64,000 nucleotides of DNA from Suillus spraguei (GCA_016800925.1 JABCPU010000279.1:25886-89885), one strand, 5' to 3'; positions 10,800 through 21,602 are shown, counted from the stretch's first letter. The notes: a model not told the origin generated them from the sequence alone. Numbers and translations: made by a program.

Positions 10800-11940
10800 C
10801 CTTGTCGGCTGCTCGTGCATCTGGGGAACGTCCAAACACCGCGTAGTGGAGTAAGTGTTTTGTCAGACGACAAGCCCAAACGACACGATTCTCTTGCAAA
10901 TCCAAATCCGTCTGTGTGAAAATGTTTGAAATCCAGTTCATTCGCTGCAGAAGCGAGAAATTGGTCAGACCTGGAAAGGATACGAAAAAAACAACAACGA
11001 CGTAGCAAATGACGCGGATTCCGAGGTGTCAGAGTCGTGAGATATCCTCAAAAAATCACTATGTAGCTGTCACCAATTAGTTCTAGGAACTGCAGTCTAG
11101 CATCGCAAAGTAACAAAGCTATGTCTGTCTATGCATGGATTTACGAAGAACGTTAATGACTCGTCAAGGACGTCAGAAAACTCCATTCACGAGAGCGGTA
11201 GGACCAAAACGGGAATGATGCTAGCCATTCGTTCTCCACTTGGGATCATGCTCGAAGCTTTGCGGTCGGGTTCATGATCATGAGAAGCAATAAGCCAATC
11301 CATGCGAGCAAGGTGTTTCGGACGCCGGAATGTTGACGGAAGGAGCATAAGGAGATAGCTTTGGGAGGGATTGGTACGAATAAACCTGCGGGTGCCGAAG
11401 GCCAGACCTGCACCAGTACCCCCCCAGTTACTTGTAGAGGGGTACCATAGCTTTGGGAGGGATTAAGGATCCGCAGACCGAGGTAATCAGGTAGTATACA
11501 AAGTCCCACACTACTCCCAAATGCGGAGTGTGCATAAGTAGCATTTTGTCCTCGGACGACGCCACGGCGTCGCTATAAGCGTTTTACATAAGGCCTGGTC
11601 AATTCTAAAATGTCGTTGTCAATGTCGACTTGACCTTACGGCTCAGGCTCCTTCCCAGCCACTGCTTCGAGTGTGGAGGGTGGCATACTAGGGTGCGGCA
11701 CTATCCGAAGTCATGCAAAAATTCAAACCCAGCACAACCTCACACTCTCAGCAGCGGCTGGAACATAACACATGTAAACATTGTCAGCCACAGTGGCTGA
11801 AACAGCGGCAAACGAAATCTATTGGTGTAGAATGATATTAGGGTTAGAAAATATTTGGTATTAATATTGCTGGAGTTCGAAATAACATGCGACGTGTCCG
11901 CCATTAATGGTGCGATGGCTCCTATTCAATCCCTCAGTCC
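10800..11940. other. Non-coding part of the left arm
   Basis: Upstream region of the questin-oxidase-like gene, then sequence of unknown origin, including a 'tgggagggatt' motif repeated at about 11362 and 11454. Open frames here (for example 11246-11509) lack domains or splice structure. The mirror image is 12709-13849. Confidence 0.4.
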
Positions 11941-11949
11941 AGAGATTCC

Positions 11950-12399
11950 TTCTTTATCTCAGATTTGATCTGTGACACAGGAAAAATTTGGAGTCATGGC
12001 TTGTTTATGGCAACTAAAGGTTGCAGAGGCTTTATTGAAGGGTGACTGTGATGTACTCTGTACTGCGGGGACGGGGATGGGCAAGACATTAGTGTTCTGG
12101 ATGCCTTTGTGATTTTGTCAGGGTATTCAAATTGTCATCACTCCCCTCAATATGCTCGGCAAACAGAATGCCACGTCACTCGCCAAGGCAGGCATAAAAG
12201 CCATTTCAATAAGCAGCAAGACTGCAACACCTGCGAATTTCGCTGTGAGTATGACTTTCGGACCATAAAGTCATTTGTTCACTGGATAATGATAGAGGAT
12301 ATTCGCACACTCAAGTATTGAGCAGTCCCAGTTAGCCCCAAGCAAATCATAAAATGAATGACGAATTTGAAAAGCTGTTGAAAAATGACCTGTTTGCGG
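11950..12399 (+). pseudogene. RecQ-type helicase fragment, left copy plus palindrome centre
   Basis: Reads KFGVMACLWQLKVAEALLKG, then the Walker A motif CTAGTGMGKT at 12059-12088, FWMPL, IQIVITPLNMLGKQNATSL and SISSKTATPANFA. The centre (12250-12399) continues the same gene with IEDIRTLKY, PVSPKQI and NDEFEKLLKNDLFA. These are the first helicase-domain motifs of the RecQ-like helicases repeated in basidiomycete genomes. Stops after FWMPL and in the centre make it a pseudogene. Only the left arm plus centre is continuous with the gene, which marks this side as the older arrangement at the fold. Confidence 0.65.
12250..12399. other. Palindrome centre (150 bp, unduplicated)
   Basis: Single-copy spacer between the arms. 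The arms diverge directly after a shared 'gctgtgag' at 12242-12249 (mirror 12400-12407). The spacer continues the RecQ reading of the left arm and has no counterpart joined to the right arm. Confidence 0.8.
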
Positions 12400-12699
12400 C
12401 TCACAGCGAAATTCGCAGGTGTTGCAGTCTTGCTGCTTATTGAAATGGCTTTTATGCCTGCCTTGGCGAGTGACGTGGCATTCTGTTTGCCGAGCATATT
12501 GAGGGGAGTGATGACAATTTGAATACCCTGACAAAATCACAAAGGCATCCAGAACACTAATGTCTTGCCCATCCCCGTCCCCGCAGTACAGAGTACATCA
12601 CAGTCACCCTTCAATAAAGCCTCTGCAACCTTTAGTTGCCATAAACAAGCCATGACTCCAAATTTTTCCTGTGTCACAGATCAAATCTGAGATAAAGAA
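12400..12699 (-). pseudogene. RecQ-type helicase fragment, right copy
   Basis: Mirror image of 11950-12249, with the same Walker A AGTGMGKT and downstream TPLNMLGKQNATSL. It ends abruptly at the fold (12400), where the reading does not continue into the centre. Confidence 0.6.
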
Positions 12700-13850
12700 G
12701 GAATCTCTGGACTGAGGGATTGAATAGGAGCCATCGCACCATTAATGGCGGACACGTCGCATGTTATTTCGAACTCCAGCAATATTAATACCAAATATTT
12801 TCTAACCCTAATATCATTCTACACCAATAGATTTCGTTTGCCGCTGTTTCAGCCACTGTGGCTGACAATGTTTACATGTGTTATGTTCCAGCCGCTGCTG
12901 AGAGTGTGAGGTTGTGCTGGGTTTGAATTTTTGCATGACTTCGGATAGTGCCGCACCCTAGTATGCCACCCTCCACACTCGAAGCAGTGGCTGGGAAGGA
13001 GCCTGAGCCGTAAGGTCAAGTCGACATTGACAACGACATTTTAGAATTGACCAGGCCTTATGTAAAACGCTTATAGCGACGCCGTGGCGTCGTCCGAGGA
13101 CAAAATGCTACTTATGCACACTCCGCATTTGGGAGTAGTGTGGGACTTTGTATACTACCTGATTACCTCGGTCTGCGGATCCTTAATCCCTCCCAAAGCT
13201 ATGGTACCCCTCTACAAGTAACTGGGGGGGTACTGGTGCAGGTCTGGCCTTCGGCACCCGCAGGTTTATTCGTACCAATCCCTCCCAAAGCTATCTCCTT
13301 ATGCTCCTTCCGTCAACATTCCGGCGTCCGAAACACCTTGCTCGCATGGATTGGCTTATTGCTTCTCATGATCATGAACCCGACCGCAAAGCTTCGAGCA
13401 TGATCCCAAGTGGAGAACGAATGGCTAGCATCATTCCCGTTTTGGTCCTACCGCTCTCGTGAATGGAGTTTTCTGACGTCCTTGACGAGTCATTAACGTT
13501 CTTCGTAAATCCATGCATAGACAGACATAGCTTTGTTACTTTGCGATGCTAGACTGCAGTTCCTAGAACTAATTGGTGACAGCTACATAGTGATTTTTTG
13601 AGGATATCTCACGACTCTGACACCTCGGAATCCGCGTCATTTGCTACGTCGTTGTTGTTTTTTTCGTATCCTTTCCAGGTCTGACCAATTTCTCGCTTCT
13701 GCAGCGAATGAACTGGATTTCAAACATTTTCACACAGACGGATTTGGATTTGCAAGAGAATCGTGTCGTTTGGGCTTGTCGTCTGACAAAACACTTACTC
13801 CACTACGCGGTGTTTGGACGTTCCCCAGATGCACGAGCAGCCGACAAGGG

Positions 13851-13856
13851 TATAAA
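13851..13856 (+). promoter_or_regulatory. TATA box of the right questin-oxidase-like gene
   Basis: TATAAA 81 bp upstream of the ATG at 13932, in a suitable position for a core promoter with a 45-50 nt leader. Confidence 0.5.
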
Positions 13857-13931
13857 TGCATGTTGGTGATTCGGGATGCACTCAGCAAAACAAGCCTTCC
13901 TGCATTCTGATATCCCCACTCAAACTCAAAG

Positions 13932-15594
13932 ATGGCTGTAGTTCAACAGACTTATCGTGACAACGAACTCGATGCCCTGTTCCCCACCCCATCCTATCCG
14001 CCTCACGTACTTGCCCCTGCGCGGTATCCTGGTCCTTCCGCAGAAACAGTGGAAGCTTTGATACGTGTCTTGAAGGACAACCATACGAAGCACCACATTT
14101 TCTTCCACGACAAGCCGTTGCATAAGTGCGTGCGCGTCTTAACTGATTCGTCTTTCATGTTGCTGACTCGAGCGTCGATCAAGCCATATCTCGCATCGCG
14201 CGCTGGCACTTTATTCCATAGGCGCGAGCGGATCTCTGATCGAAGAGTACTACAAGCAAGACAGCGGCCGCCAGCGCCTCGCCATCACGCCTCCCGAGGC
14301 TATCACGGAAAAGAACTTTATCGATCATCTAGGCGACAACAAGTGAGTCTAAAATTAATGCCTCAAAAGTCCCGATCGATCAATTTCCTGTCAGATATTA
14401 CTTCGCGTACAAAAACTTCTTTACCAAGGTTTTGGAGGAAAAGGGCCTTAGCGCCACGCTCGAGGAATACGTCTTCTCTAAGAAGTACAACTTCATAGAC
14501 GGACGAGACGCGTCCGCACAGCCGGCCTTGTTGTCGCGCTTCCTTGGAAGTGCGTTCCACGCGTTCATCCATGTGGGATACGGCGCGGAGATGGGCATCC
14601 CAGGCATGGTTGTCGAAGGTGAGCGACCCGAGATATCATCGCAAACAGGTCACTAACAGACATGTCGAGGTCTTGGAATGGCCAGCGTGCACGAGAATGA
14701 GTTTTTGCCGCCGCATCTTTTCGACCCCAGCGGGATTGTAGAAAAGGAGACGAGTCGCCTCGCCTCGCTTTTCCTTAACGCAAAGACATCTCCTGCGTCC
14801 TCTCGGCTCGAACGACAGCCAAGAAATCATGCATTTTCTATTCTTGCCAAGATCCAGCAAGATCCGGAATTCTCACGGAAGGAAGTCAAGAAGTATTTTA
14901 AAGATCTCGAGGGCCTGATGTCCACGCACGGCGATACCGTATGGCGCTACGCTGAAGAATGGACGATCGACGTGTCTCAGCCGGGCGAAATCGAACGTAA
15001 GATGGAAGAATGTATTTGGGCGAACGCCATCATCTACACCGTTGGCGGATGGAAGGAAGGCAAGGGCTTCACAGCAGACTTCATCTTGCAAGTGGCTTCA
15101 ATCTGGATCTGCGAAAAAAATACTGACTTTTTGGTCGCTCCAGCATGCATCTGGTCACGCCAACCCTCTTCCTCACGTCCCTTTTGCCCTACCTGACGCA
15201 AAAGTCGCAAATTATTTTGCTTCGGGCATACTTTGCATCGACTCTTGGGTGGTGGATCGCACGCGGCTTCCCTTCGCTCGACATTCAAGGGTTCGTTAAT
15301 AGCACTTCGCATCTTTCTGAATCGTCAGAGGCCAAGGTGACCAACGAATTCCTCGACATCGTTCAGTCTGCGATAACGCACCCGAATGATCATATGTCGA
15401 AGATTCAGCGTGCCTTTGCGCATTTCTCGTCGATTTATGGAACACGGCCCAAGGGCTACTTCAAGGATACGGGACTGGAGGGCGCAGAAGCGTTGGATGG
15501 ATCGCTCTTCCTTCGGGCTGCGAGATTGACAGAGGAGTGGACAGACGAGGGCAGGAGGCCCTTCAGTCAAGAAGCGTTTCCTGTGAAGGATTAG
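13932..15594 (+). CDS. Questin-oxidase-like protein (DUF4243 type), right copy
   Basis: Likely five exons joined at short GT-AG introns of about 50-60 nt: exon 1 to HDKPLHK; exon 2 with ALYSIGASGSLIEEYYKQ; exon 3 with FAYKNFFTKVL and the family signature AFHAFIHVGYGAEMGIPG; exon 4 with ENEFLPPHLFDPSG to DFILQ; exon 5 with MHLVTPTLFLTSLLP, YFASTLGWWIARGFPSLDI and a C-terminus ending PVKD. About 450 residues, the family's usual size, with no internal stop. The order of the His-containing segments matches questin oxidase and AflY-like proteins, which carry out oxidative ring cleavage of anthraquinones in fungal polyketide pathways. No polyketide synthase or other cluster gene is nearby, so the substrate is unknown. 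A second identical copy is at 9055-10717. Confidence 0.82.
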
Positions 15595-15988
15595 GGGCGT
15601 GCGAAGGATTTGTGCATTACAAGCACTGCTCATCCTATGGCTTTTCTTTTTAAATATTTCGTTTCCGAGTATATATTTCACTTTGAGTGTCATGTTTTGC
15701 ATTTGACTATGACTTAATTATGCTTCAGGGGCTTTTCTTATCAGTATTTATTGTCCGTTGGGACACGTAACCTCTTATTTAACCATTAAGCACAGAATGC
15801 ATACAAGCACTTGTCCACTACCTTCTCCAGTTTTCGTTAGATGCAAGGCGATGATTTTTTTTCGACAATTATGGGCGAGCAATTTTAGTCCGTTTGTTCT
15901 CTCTCAGGCTGGCGTGTCGAGTTAAGTTTGAATATTGAAGGGTTGAAATGGACTAAGCAACTTGAAGTACCTGAATCATTTTATGGAT

Positions 15989-16364
15989 GAGGGTCTCGTC
16001 CGCTGGCGGTGTTATTGCACCCTCGGACGTTTTTTCACCTTCCAACTCACTCAGTGTCCGCAAAGGGCACCATATTGTCACGACCGGACCATACGCTGTC
16101 GTACGCCATCCATCGTACACCTCAGGCATTACACATATCATCCTGCACGCATCGCCCACTTCGTGGCTTAGACACTCCGGACTTTTAGATATCCCTGGAT
16201 TCAAATTTGTGGTGGTGGAATGGCTGCCGCAGATCACGCTTCTTATGATAAACTTCATGTACAGGGTCAGCCAAGAGGATGAAGCATCGAAGTCAGCTTT
16301 CGGAGATAAGTGGGAGAGGTGGCCGAAGGCAGGTAGGTACCGACTGATACCTGGCGTCTATTGA
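15989..16364 (+). pseudogene. ICMT-type methyltransferase, C-terminal half
   Basis: The reading is spread over two frames: EGLVRWRCYCTLGRFFTFQL (15990-16049), then VRKGHHIVTTGPYAVVRHPS followed by YT (from 16056), a hydrophobic segment WLPQITLLMINFMYRV and the terminal FGDKWERWPKAGRYRLIPGVY, stop at 16362-16364. The HPSYT and E-DE...W..W...YRLIP motifs belong to the AdoMet-binding C-terminus of isoprenylcysteine methyltransferases. The N-terminal 150 or so codons are missing because 472 bp present at 8188-8660 on the left have no counterpart here. It cannot encode a working enzyme alone. Confidence 0.65.
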
Positions 16365-16604
16365 AACGACAGCTGACATATTGGTGCTTTGCGATGGTCC
16401 CAATTATTCACCGTTAATATTAATCTTGAATGTAGGCGACGTGATCATACGAGAAGATCATCGCTCTTTTTCCTCCGAAATTGAAGGGCACGCTGGTAAC
16501 TAAACTGACGTGCGATATTTTTTGATTTCGACTTGCTATTTATGTACGTAATGCAATACCGTCTGCTGTCAGCCTCAGTCAAGCGAAACAACAATGGTAG
16601 CATC

Positions 16605-16850
16605 ATGTCCCCTGCTCGCGACATCTACTCCGCCATGGGCCCCGGCCAATGCACTTGTTCACGGTGTTAGCAAAATAGAGTTCACCAAAATAGCCGTAGG
16701 GCTGCCGTCGTCAGCGAGAACATCAAGCTGCTCAGTGTAAACTTGTAAAGTACGCGCCTTTCCTGAAGAGCACCTAACATTCATTCAAGAGTCAACCAAA
16801 ATTTCCCATGGATTCAACAGCAAATCGAGCAAGCGAAGGAATGCAACGAG
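16605..16850 (+). pseudogene. Relic of a FunK1 gene 5' end
   Basis: Starts with ATG TCC CCT GCT as the FunK1 gene at 22377 does. It shares the RAAVVSENI segment, the same intron position and a second-exon stretch (PWIQQQIEQAKECNE against PWIQRDIEQVKECKA). A stop lies in the first exon and nothing of the kinase domain follows. Confidence 0.55.
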
Positions 16851-16864
16851 CGCACAAGCACAGT

Positions 16865-17690
16865 GCTATTTATGGCGCTTGATCATCTCACCACACATGA
16901 GGCGAAGTCGAGCGCCTATATTGTTGGGTTGTTCAACATCTAGGTACTTGTTATGAGTTCTCCTGCATTACAGAAATGGCAGGGTGCGAGCACCAAGGGC
17001 AGATGATATGGAAAGCCAGACCACCGTAAGCCAGACCACCGTGCTCTACTTCCCAGGCTTCCACTTCTGAGAACCTTCCTGGTAAGGTAAGTGCTTCCAT
17101 TGGCCTCTGAACATCCCATGCGAGCATTCTAACGTGACATGTAGATTTATTCATGCTACCGAAAGGGAGTAGGTTATGCCACTGGGACCTCATTCAAATC
17201 GGTCGACTTCCTGTGTCTGTTGCTTTTGACCTTGAATCGCATTCTTTTCTTCTTCAACTACTCATTCGCTCGGCCATTTGGGCCCAAGTTCGTGTCTCGC
17301 TGAAATTTCCATGGCCTCAATGATTCATTGCCGTGCGTTCACCACCGATTTCGAGTTCGAGGTCGCGTGTGGTCTCGATGTTGTGTTTGGGATGAACTGG
17401 ACTTCTGCGTGGCCGCCGTTTTGTGGGAAGATGAGACTCTATGTCTGACCTTCAAGGTGGTGACAGTGTCTCGTTGTCCTCGTTTTTTAATATCCGCTGA
17501 TTTCCTTCTGTGTTTCTAGAAACTTCATGTATACTTAGTGGTAATTTCAATCATAATTGAACCTGCTGATGATAGTGAATTAGAATTATTTCAGTCTTCC
17601 TCCCTCGTCGGGGCATTTTTATGGTCTCGCAGACGTTCAGACCCAACCTTTATGCTGACCGTGTCAATCAGGGGCCACGTACGTTTTCAA
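16865..17690. other. Intergenic, no recognised gene
   Basis: Short open frames only (for example 17328-17519 and 17538-17798), no family resemblance. A lone module end 'aacctgctgatgatag' at about 17560 belongs to the repeat array that begins at 17690. Confidence 0.4.
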
Positions 17691-18310
17691 CTTAGGAAGT
17701 CTCGTCAAGAGGAAGAGTTAAATAGCCTGGCCAGTGTGGTCACCACAACGGAATCAAAATCTGTTTTTCTTGGGCTACGTGGGTTTGAAACCTGCTGAAC
17801 TACAGTTTTTTCTATCGGAACACACTTTGTCATTCATTCATGGATGATTTCTTTAGAAGTTCACCGTAACTTGCCTTGGCCGGTGGTTGCTACAACATAA
17901 TCAAAATCTCTTGGACTATACAGGTTCGAAACCTGCCGAGTTTTTTTTCTATCGGAACATACTTTAATATTCACTCATGGATAATTTCTTTAGAAGTTCG
18001 CCGTAACTGGTCTTAGCCAGATGATTACCACAACAGAATCAAAGTCTGTTTCTCTTGGATTGTGCAGGTTTGAAACCTGCCGATGACGAGGTTTTTTTCT
18101 GTTGGGACACACTTTGACATTCACTCATACATAGTTTCGGAAGTTCACTGTAACTGGTCTTAGCCTGGTGGTTGCCGCAATAGAATCAAAATCTGTTTCT
18201 CTTGAACTCGATAGGTTCAAAACCTGCTGATGACAATGTTTTTTTCTATCAGAACATCCACTTATGGATGGTTTCCTTGGAGGTTCATCTTAACTGGTCT
18301 TCGCCCTAGT
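17690..18310 (+). repeat. Tandem array of tRNA-Leu(CAA)-like modules, about 145 bp each
   Basis: Four full modules start near 17717, 17867, 18004 and 18150, and a fifth begins near 18290. Each has a D-arm-like A-box region (TAGCCTGGTGG in module 4), an anticodon-like arm, a long variable region and a T arm. In module 3 the arm is CAGA-ATCAAAG-TCTG: a 4-bp stem and a 7-nt loop with T at position 33 and CAA as anticodon. The T arm GCAGG-TTTGAAA-CCTGC has a perfect 5-bp stem (TTCGAAA in module 2). A run of six to eight T follows each module within about 20 nt, as in pol III terminators. Acceptor stems do not pair, so functional tRNAs are unlikely; a tRNA-derived SINE or satellite fits better. 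Confidence 0.6.
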
Positions 18311-19700
18311 GCAGATTGTTGTTGCAACATTAATATTTACTCCATGGCGAGTCGTGCCTTCGGACATGTTTCAAAACACTGATTATATTGCGTGTCGTGA
18401 CTCGTGAGGCTGCCGCAGGTTACAAGTAGTTCCTCTTTGGGTTTAATTGATGCATATTGGATGAATTGATGTCTGTGGACCACTGCACAATGCACTTGCA
18501 ATCAAGAAGAACTTTGCAGGCAGGGCCTATCAATAAGTATTTTGAACAGTCTTTGCTGCTGGGGCACATTCGAAGGTGTGTCTAAATCATTGCCATCACT
18601 GTTCACCAAGGTGGAACATATGTCCAAACCTTCTCTAGAAGCCCTTGCATCTTGACATAGTTTATAATTTGCAGGCACAAATTAGTACTGTGTTTTTCAT
18701 CGTCTGTTTTCACAAGATACGTTTGCAGCTGAAGATCCTGCACACGCATTATGACTGAAGGTCAATAAAATTTTAAATTTTTCGAATAGTCTTGAGTCGC
18801 ACAAGGTGTTCGGAGCCCAATAGAAGCTACTTACTGGTTGACTGCTGCCCGGGCCTGGGTTGCACGTACTACTTAGCTCACTAATCACTGTTTACGGTCA
18901 AACTGCAAACTCTGCAGTCCAGTAGTTTGACTTATGGGTTGACAAGCAAGTTTACAAATAGTAAGCACAGGGTTCTGCTTGGAGATAGTTCCGCTGCATA
19001 CAATACTAGCGGTCACCGAGGAACGAAAAGCATGCATAAAAAAGCATTTGTTGAACTCCTGGCTTTCACGCATAGCTTTGACATCGGTGAAGCAGATAAG
19101 AAAAATGAAGAACGCCTAAGTTTCCTCTACAAGGTCAAACATGATAATGTAATGATGGATGGCAGAATTATGCTGATGTGTGCGATTGTGTACTATGTAT
19201 TGACATGCTAACTTATCCATCAGTTCACTGATGAAACGCCATAGGTTCGTGAGGACTTTCTGTGCGTCCGATCTCGTGAATTATACGCGTACTCTTGGCA
19301 CAGTAAACAACTGCAGTTGATCGTCTAGTTGTGTCGACGAGGATTGTGGTAGACATGAATGCCACGGTAGCCGGATGCGTTCAAGAGTTGTTTGGACTGC
19401 GACGAAAGGATTTTGCTGAATAGCGATGACAAGACCACGACGCATGTGTCCTTAATCGGGAATTATAATAGAGCGGGCTATATCGATGGTCACCGGTCAA
19501 ATTGAAATGCGGTCGTACGGGTCATGGACCATGTCGTCTGAATCATAGTCGCGACGAGAAGACGTGAAATCAGTCTTGGACAGAAACTTGTCGGAGTTAC
19601 CCCATATGTCAGAGTCATCCGGCCCGAACACCATAACAACTCGTCACTCGTTCATGCCAGTGATCAGCGCTCAGCGACCTACCACACACCAAGAACCACG
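18310..19700. other. Intergenic; one unassigned 94-codon open frame
   Basis: An open frame at 18927-19211 has no recognisable motif. The rest has stops in all frames. No RNA gene or repeat was recognised. Confidence 0.35.
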
Positions 19701-20267
19701 ATGGAATTTATTCCACGTCATCCTCAACCATTCACATTTCAGCAAGCTATCTCCTTTGATCCCGAAGTTTCTGCAGATGGTGTGTTTTCCTAATCTCAAA
19801 AGCCCACATGCAAGCTCATTCAACATCAACTTAAACATTAGAAATTAGTCGTCTTCAGAACTCCATCTCTCACTTAAGACGCACGCAAGAAGAACTCCAG
19901 GAATATCCAGAAGACCCAGACATCGCACAAGCAATCAAAGAAAATAACCAGACGTTGTCAGTACCAGGCAATCCTCGGACTTTGCTACGCTTATTAAGAT
20001 CGGGGCATCCACACGCACAGAGCAGCGCAAGATGAGCGGATATTCATGCTCAGGTTGGCGCTCACTCAACGCGGAGCGTCGAATGCAACTAGCGCTCACT
20101 ATGATCTTCCTCCTGAACCGAAGCCTGAAAGCGGACATGGCAGGCATGCTGGATTTACTAGTGATAATGGCCTCGACCCGCCGGACGCGCCTCTTCCGGG
20201 AGACAACTCGGGTCTTGGGCCATCGAATTCGACCGGGGATGAACAAGAAAGTGGTGTGCACTTGTAG
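19701..20267 (+). CDS. Possible Tma17/Adc17-like small helical protein
   Basis: Exon 1 from ATG 19701 (MEFIPRHPQPFTFQQAISF...SAD) joins, over a GTGTGT...ATTAG intron, to EISRLQNSISHLRRTQEEL, then DPDIAQAIKENNQTL; a further segment reads AAQDERIFMLRLALTQRG and HYDLPPEP, stop at 20265-20267. The pattern NSI-HL-R(T/S), then a KEN segment, then ERI/V helix resembles yeast Tma17 (Adc17), a proteasome-assembly chaperone. The second junction is awkward: only a weak GTTGTC donor keeps the last segment in frame, otherwise there is a frameshift, and the alternative GTACCA donor opens a different frame to 20313. It may be a gene with an unusual intron or a recent pseudogene. Confidence 0.4.
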
Positions 20268-20319
20268 CCCTACGTCATTCTTGATTATAATTGCCACACT
20301 GCACGTCATATAATCACTT

Positions 20320-21040
20320 TACGCATTGGCCAGAAAAGATATTGCTAATCTATGTCACAAGTGTAAATTGATCCTAGCCTTGAAGCTTGAGCCCCGGCCA
20401 GTGTGCAAATGGAATAGGTCATGTTTCCCGCTCCGGGGGCTCTCAATTCTAGCGCGACTTTCTCTTCGTGCTAACGACTGGTTCTAGTTCTGATCAAAAT
20501 GTAGCTCTGACATTATGCTCAGCTTAGGTTCAACCATCCGTGGTCCCTGTGCTTTGGATCAGAATATGGACGCGTCGGTGTTGCTGATTCTAGCATTACT
20601 CTCGCGCACAGATTGGTTGACCCTTGTATGCAGCTACCACCGAGGTCATTATGGCCCGGGCAAGGGGCATTACTAGTACGTTCTTGAGAGAGAATGTTTT
20701 GATAGAGTTAACGCTAGGACGGTCCTGAGCTTGGGGTTATCATGAGAATCCGAATCGGTAGCATCTCGCATTTGGTGATATGGTTGCTATTGCCCAAACA
20801 TAATCATTGATTGGATATCTGAATAGAATAGTAGAAGTTGGTGGTAAAAGTGGAATATATATGTCATAAATCCTCGAGCGAAAGTATAACGGAAAATGAC
20901 CATGATGCATCACTCCTTGCCAGGTAGATTGAGTCGACTCGAAGTCACTAAAAGTGCGCTATCCACGCGGTGGTTATTGTCATCTTAGCACGACAAGCAT
21001 ATGTGCAAGCAGGCACACATCTTCTGGGCGGTATCCTGGC
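20320..21040. other. Intergenic, nothing recognised
   Basis: No open frame or repeat with support. Confidence 0.4.
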
Positions 21041-21045
21041 CCTCC

Positions 21046-21602
21046 TCATTTTTGACGAACTCTCATGTCAATATGCGGCAGATAGCTAGCGCAGCTGGGC
21101 AGCAGGCCTGGCCCCTTCAAGACACTATCCTTGGCCACATCGCCAAACTTCTTGATTTCGCCTTCTGTCTGGCCTCCACGTGTGACCTCCGGGATTGTGC
21201 TAAAGTCACCCCCTTCGGTTCGCAGCGCAGCTAGTGCCTCGATCAACCACACTAGGCAATTCCACTGCGCATCATTCTGCACGAGCGGTACTTGCACGAT
21301 GATATTATGTATGCGTTCCGCCTGCTTGACTAACGGTTCCTGTGCAGGCAGCTTTGCGATGAGCACCCTCCCTATGACTGTACCTTCTCGAAGACCATTC
21401 ACGACTTTATGTTCATACTGCCATTCTGACATGCCGTTGAGATTGAATTTGACGCCTGATTGGATGGTGTTGATGGCCTGGTACATGTGGCAGTCGTGGA
21501 CGGAGTTTCTTGCTTGGGTGAAAGCATGAGAGTGAAGTGAAATCCTGGCTTTGAGTTTCGATGGTGAAGTGCAATATATAAACGGTGCTTCTTGCGAGGC
21601 AT
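21046..21602 (-). pseudogene. Conserved fungal hypothetical protein, frameshifted
   Basis: Starts MPRKKHRLYIALHHRNSKPG at 21602 and changes frame near 21505 between 'SPKQETP' and 'HDCHMYQAINTIQSG'. It then continues through EWQYEHKVVN, IGRVLIAKLPAQEPL, QVPLVQNDAQWNCLVWLIEA and ends near 21046. This layout (basic N-terminus, GFH...SPK, then IGR-L--KL and VQND--W-C--W) is a widespread small fungal family of unknown function. The break needs only a 1-nt loss, and no intron explains it. A degenerate relative lies at 25167-25610 on the same strand, on the other side of the FunK1 gene. Confidence 0.55.

Larger units (their letters stand above)
8675..12249. repeat. Palindrome, left arm (3,575 bp)
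   Basis: Every position p in this arm pairs with 24649-p in the right arm (12400-15974). All genes and frames recur as exact reverse complements, and spot comparisons of the nucleotides found no differences. The arm ends inward inside a RecQ-helicase fragment and outward just upstream of the ICMT fragment. Confidence 0.92.
12400..15974. repeat. Palindrome, right arm (3,575 bp)
   Basis: Exact reverse complement of 8675-12249 wherever compared. On the outside it is followed by a 4-bp difference (ATCA) and an 11-bp block (TTTTATGGATG) still shared with the left flank. It then jumps to ICMT sequence that corresponds to left positions 8188-8100, skipping 472 bp. Confidence 0.92.

Noticed and set aside
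11246..11509. Open frame of 87 codons in the arm spacer (and 13140-13403)
   Set aside because: Present twice only because of the palindrome; no homologous domain or gene context.
9055..15702. Long open frames antisense to the questin-oxidase-like exons in both arms
   Set aside because: They mirror the coding strand's codon bias, lack start context or splice sites and do not match a family; the sense reading has clear motifs.
17690..18310. Functional tRNA-Leu genes
   Set aside because: T arm and anticodon arm are good but no pairing 7-bp acceptor stem or proper D stem could be found in any module.
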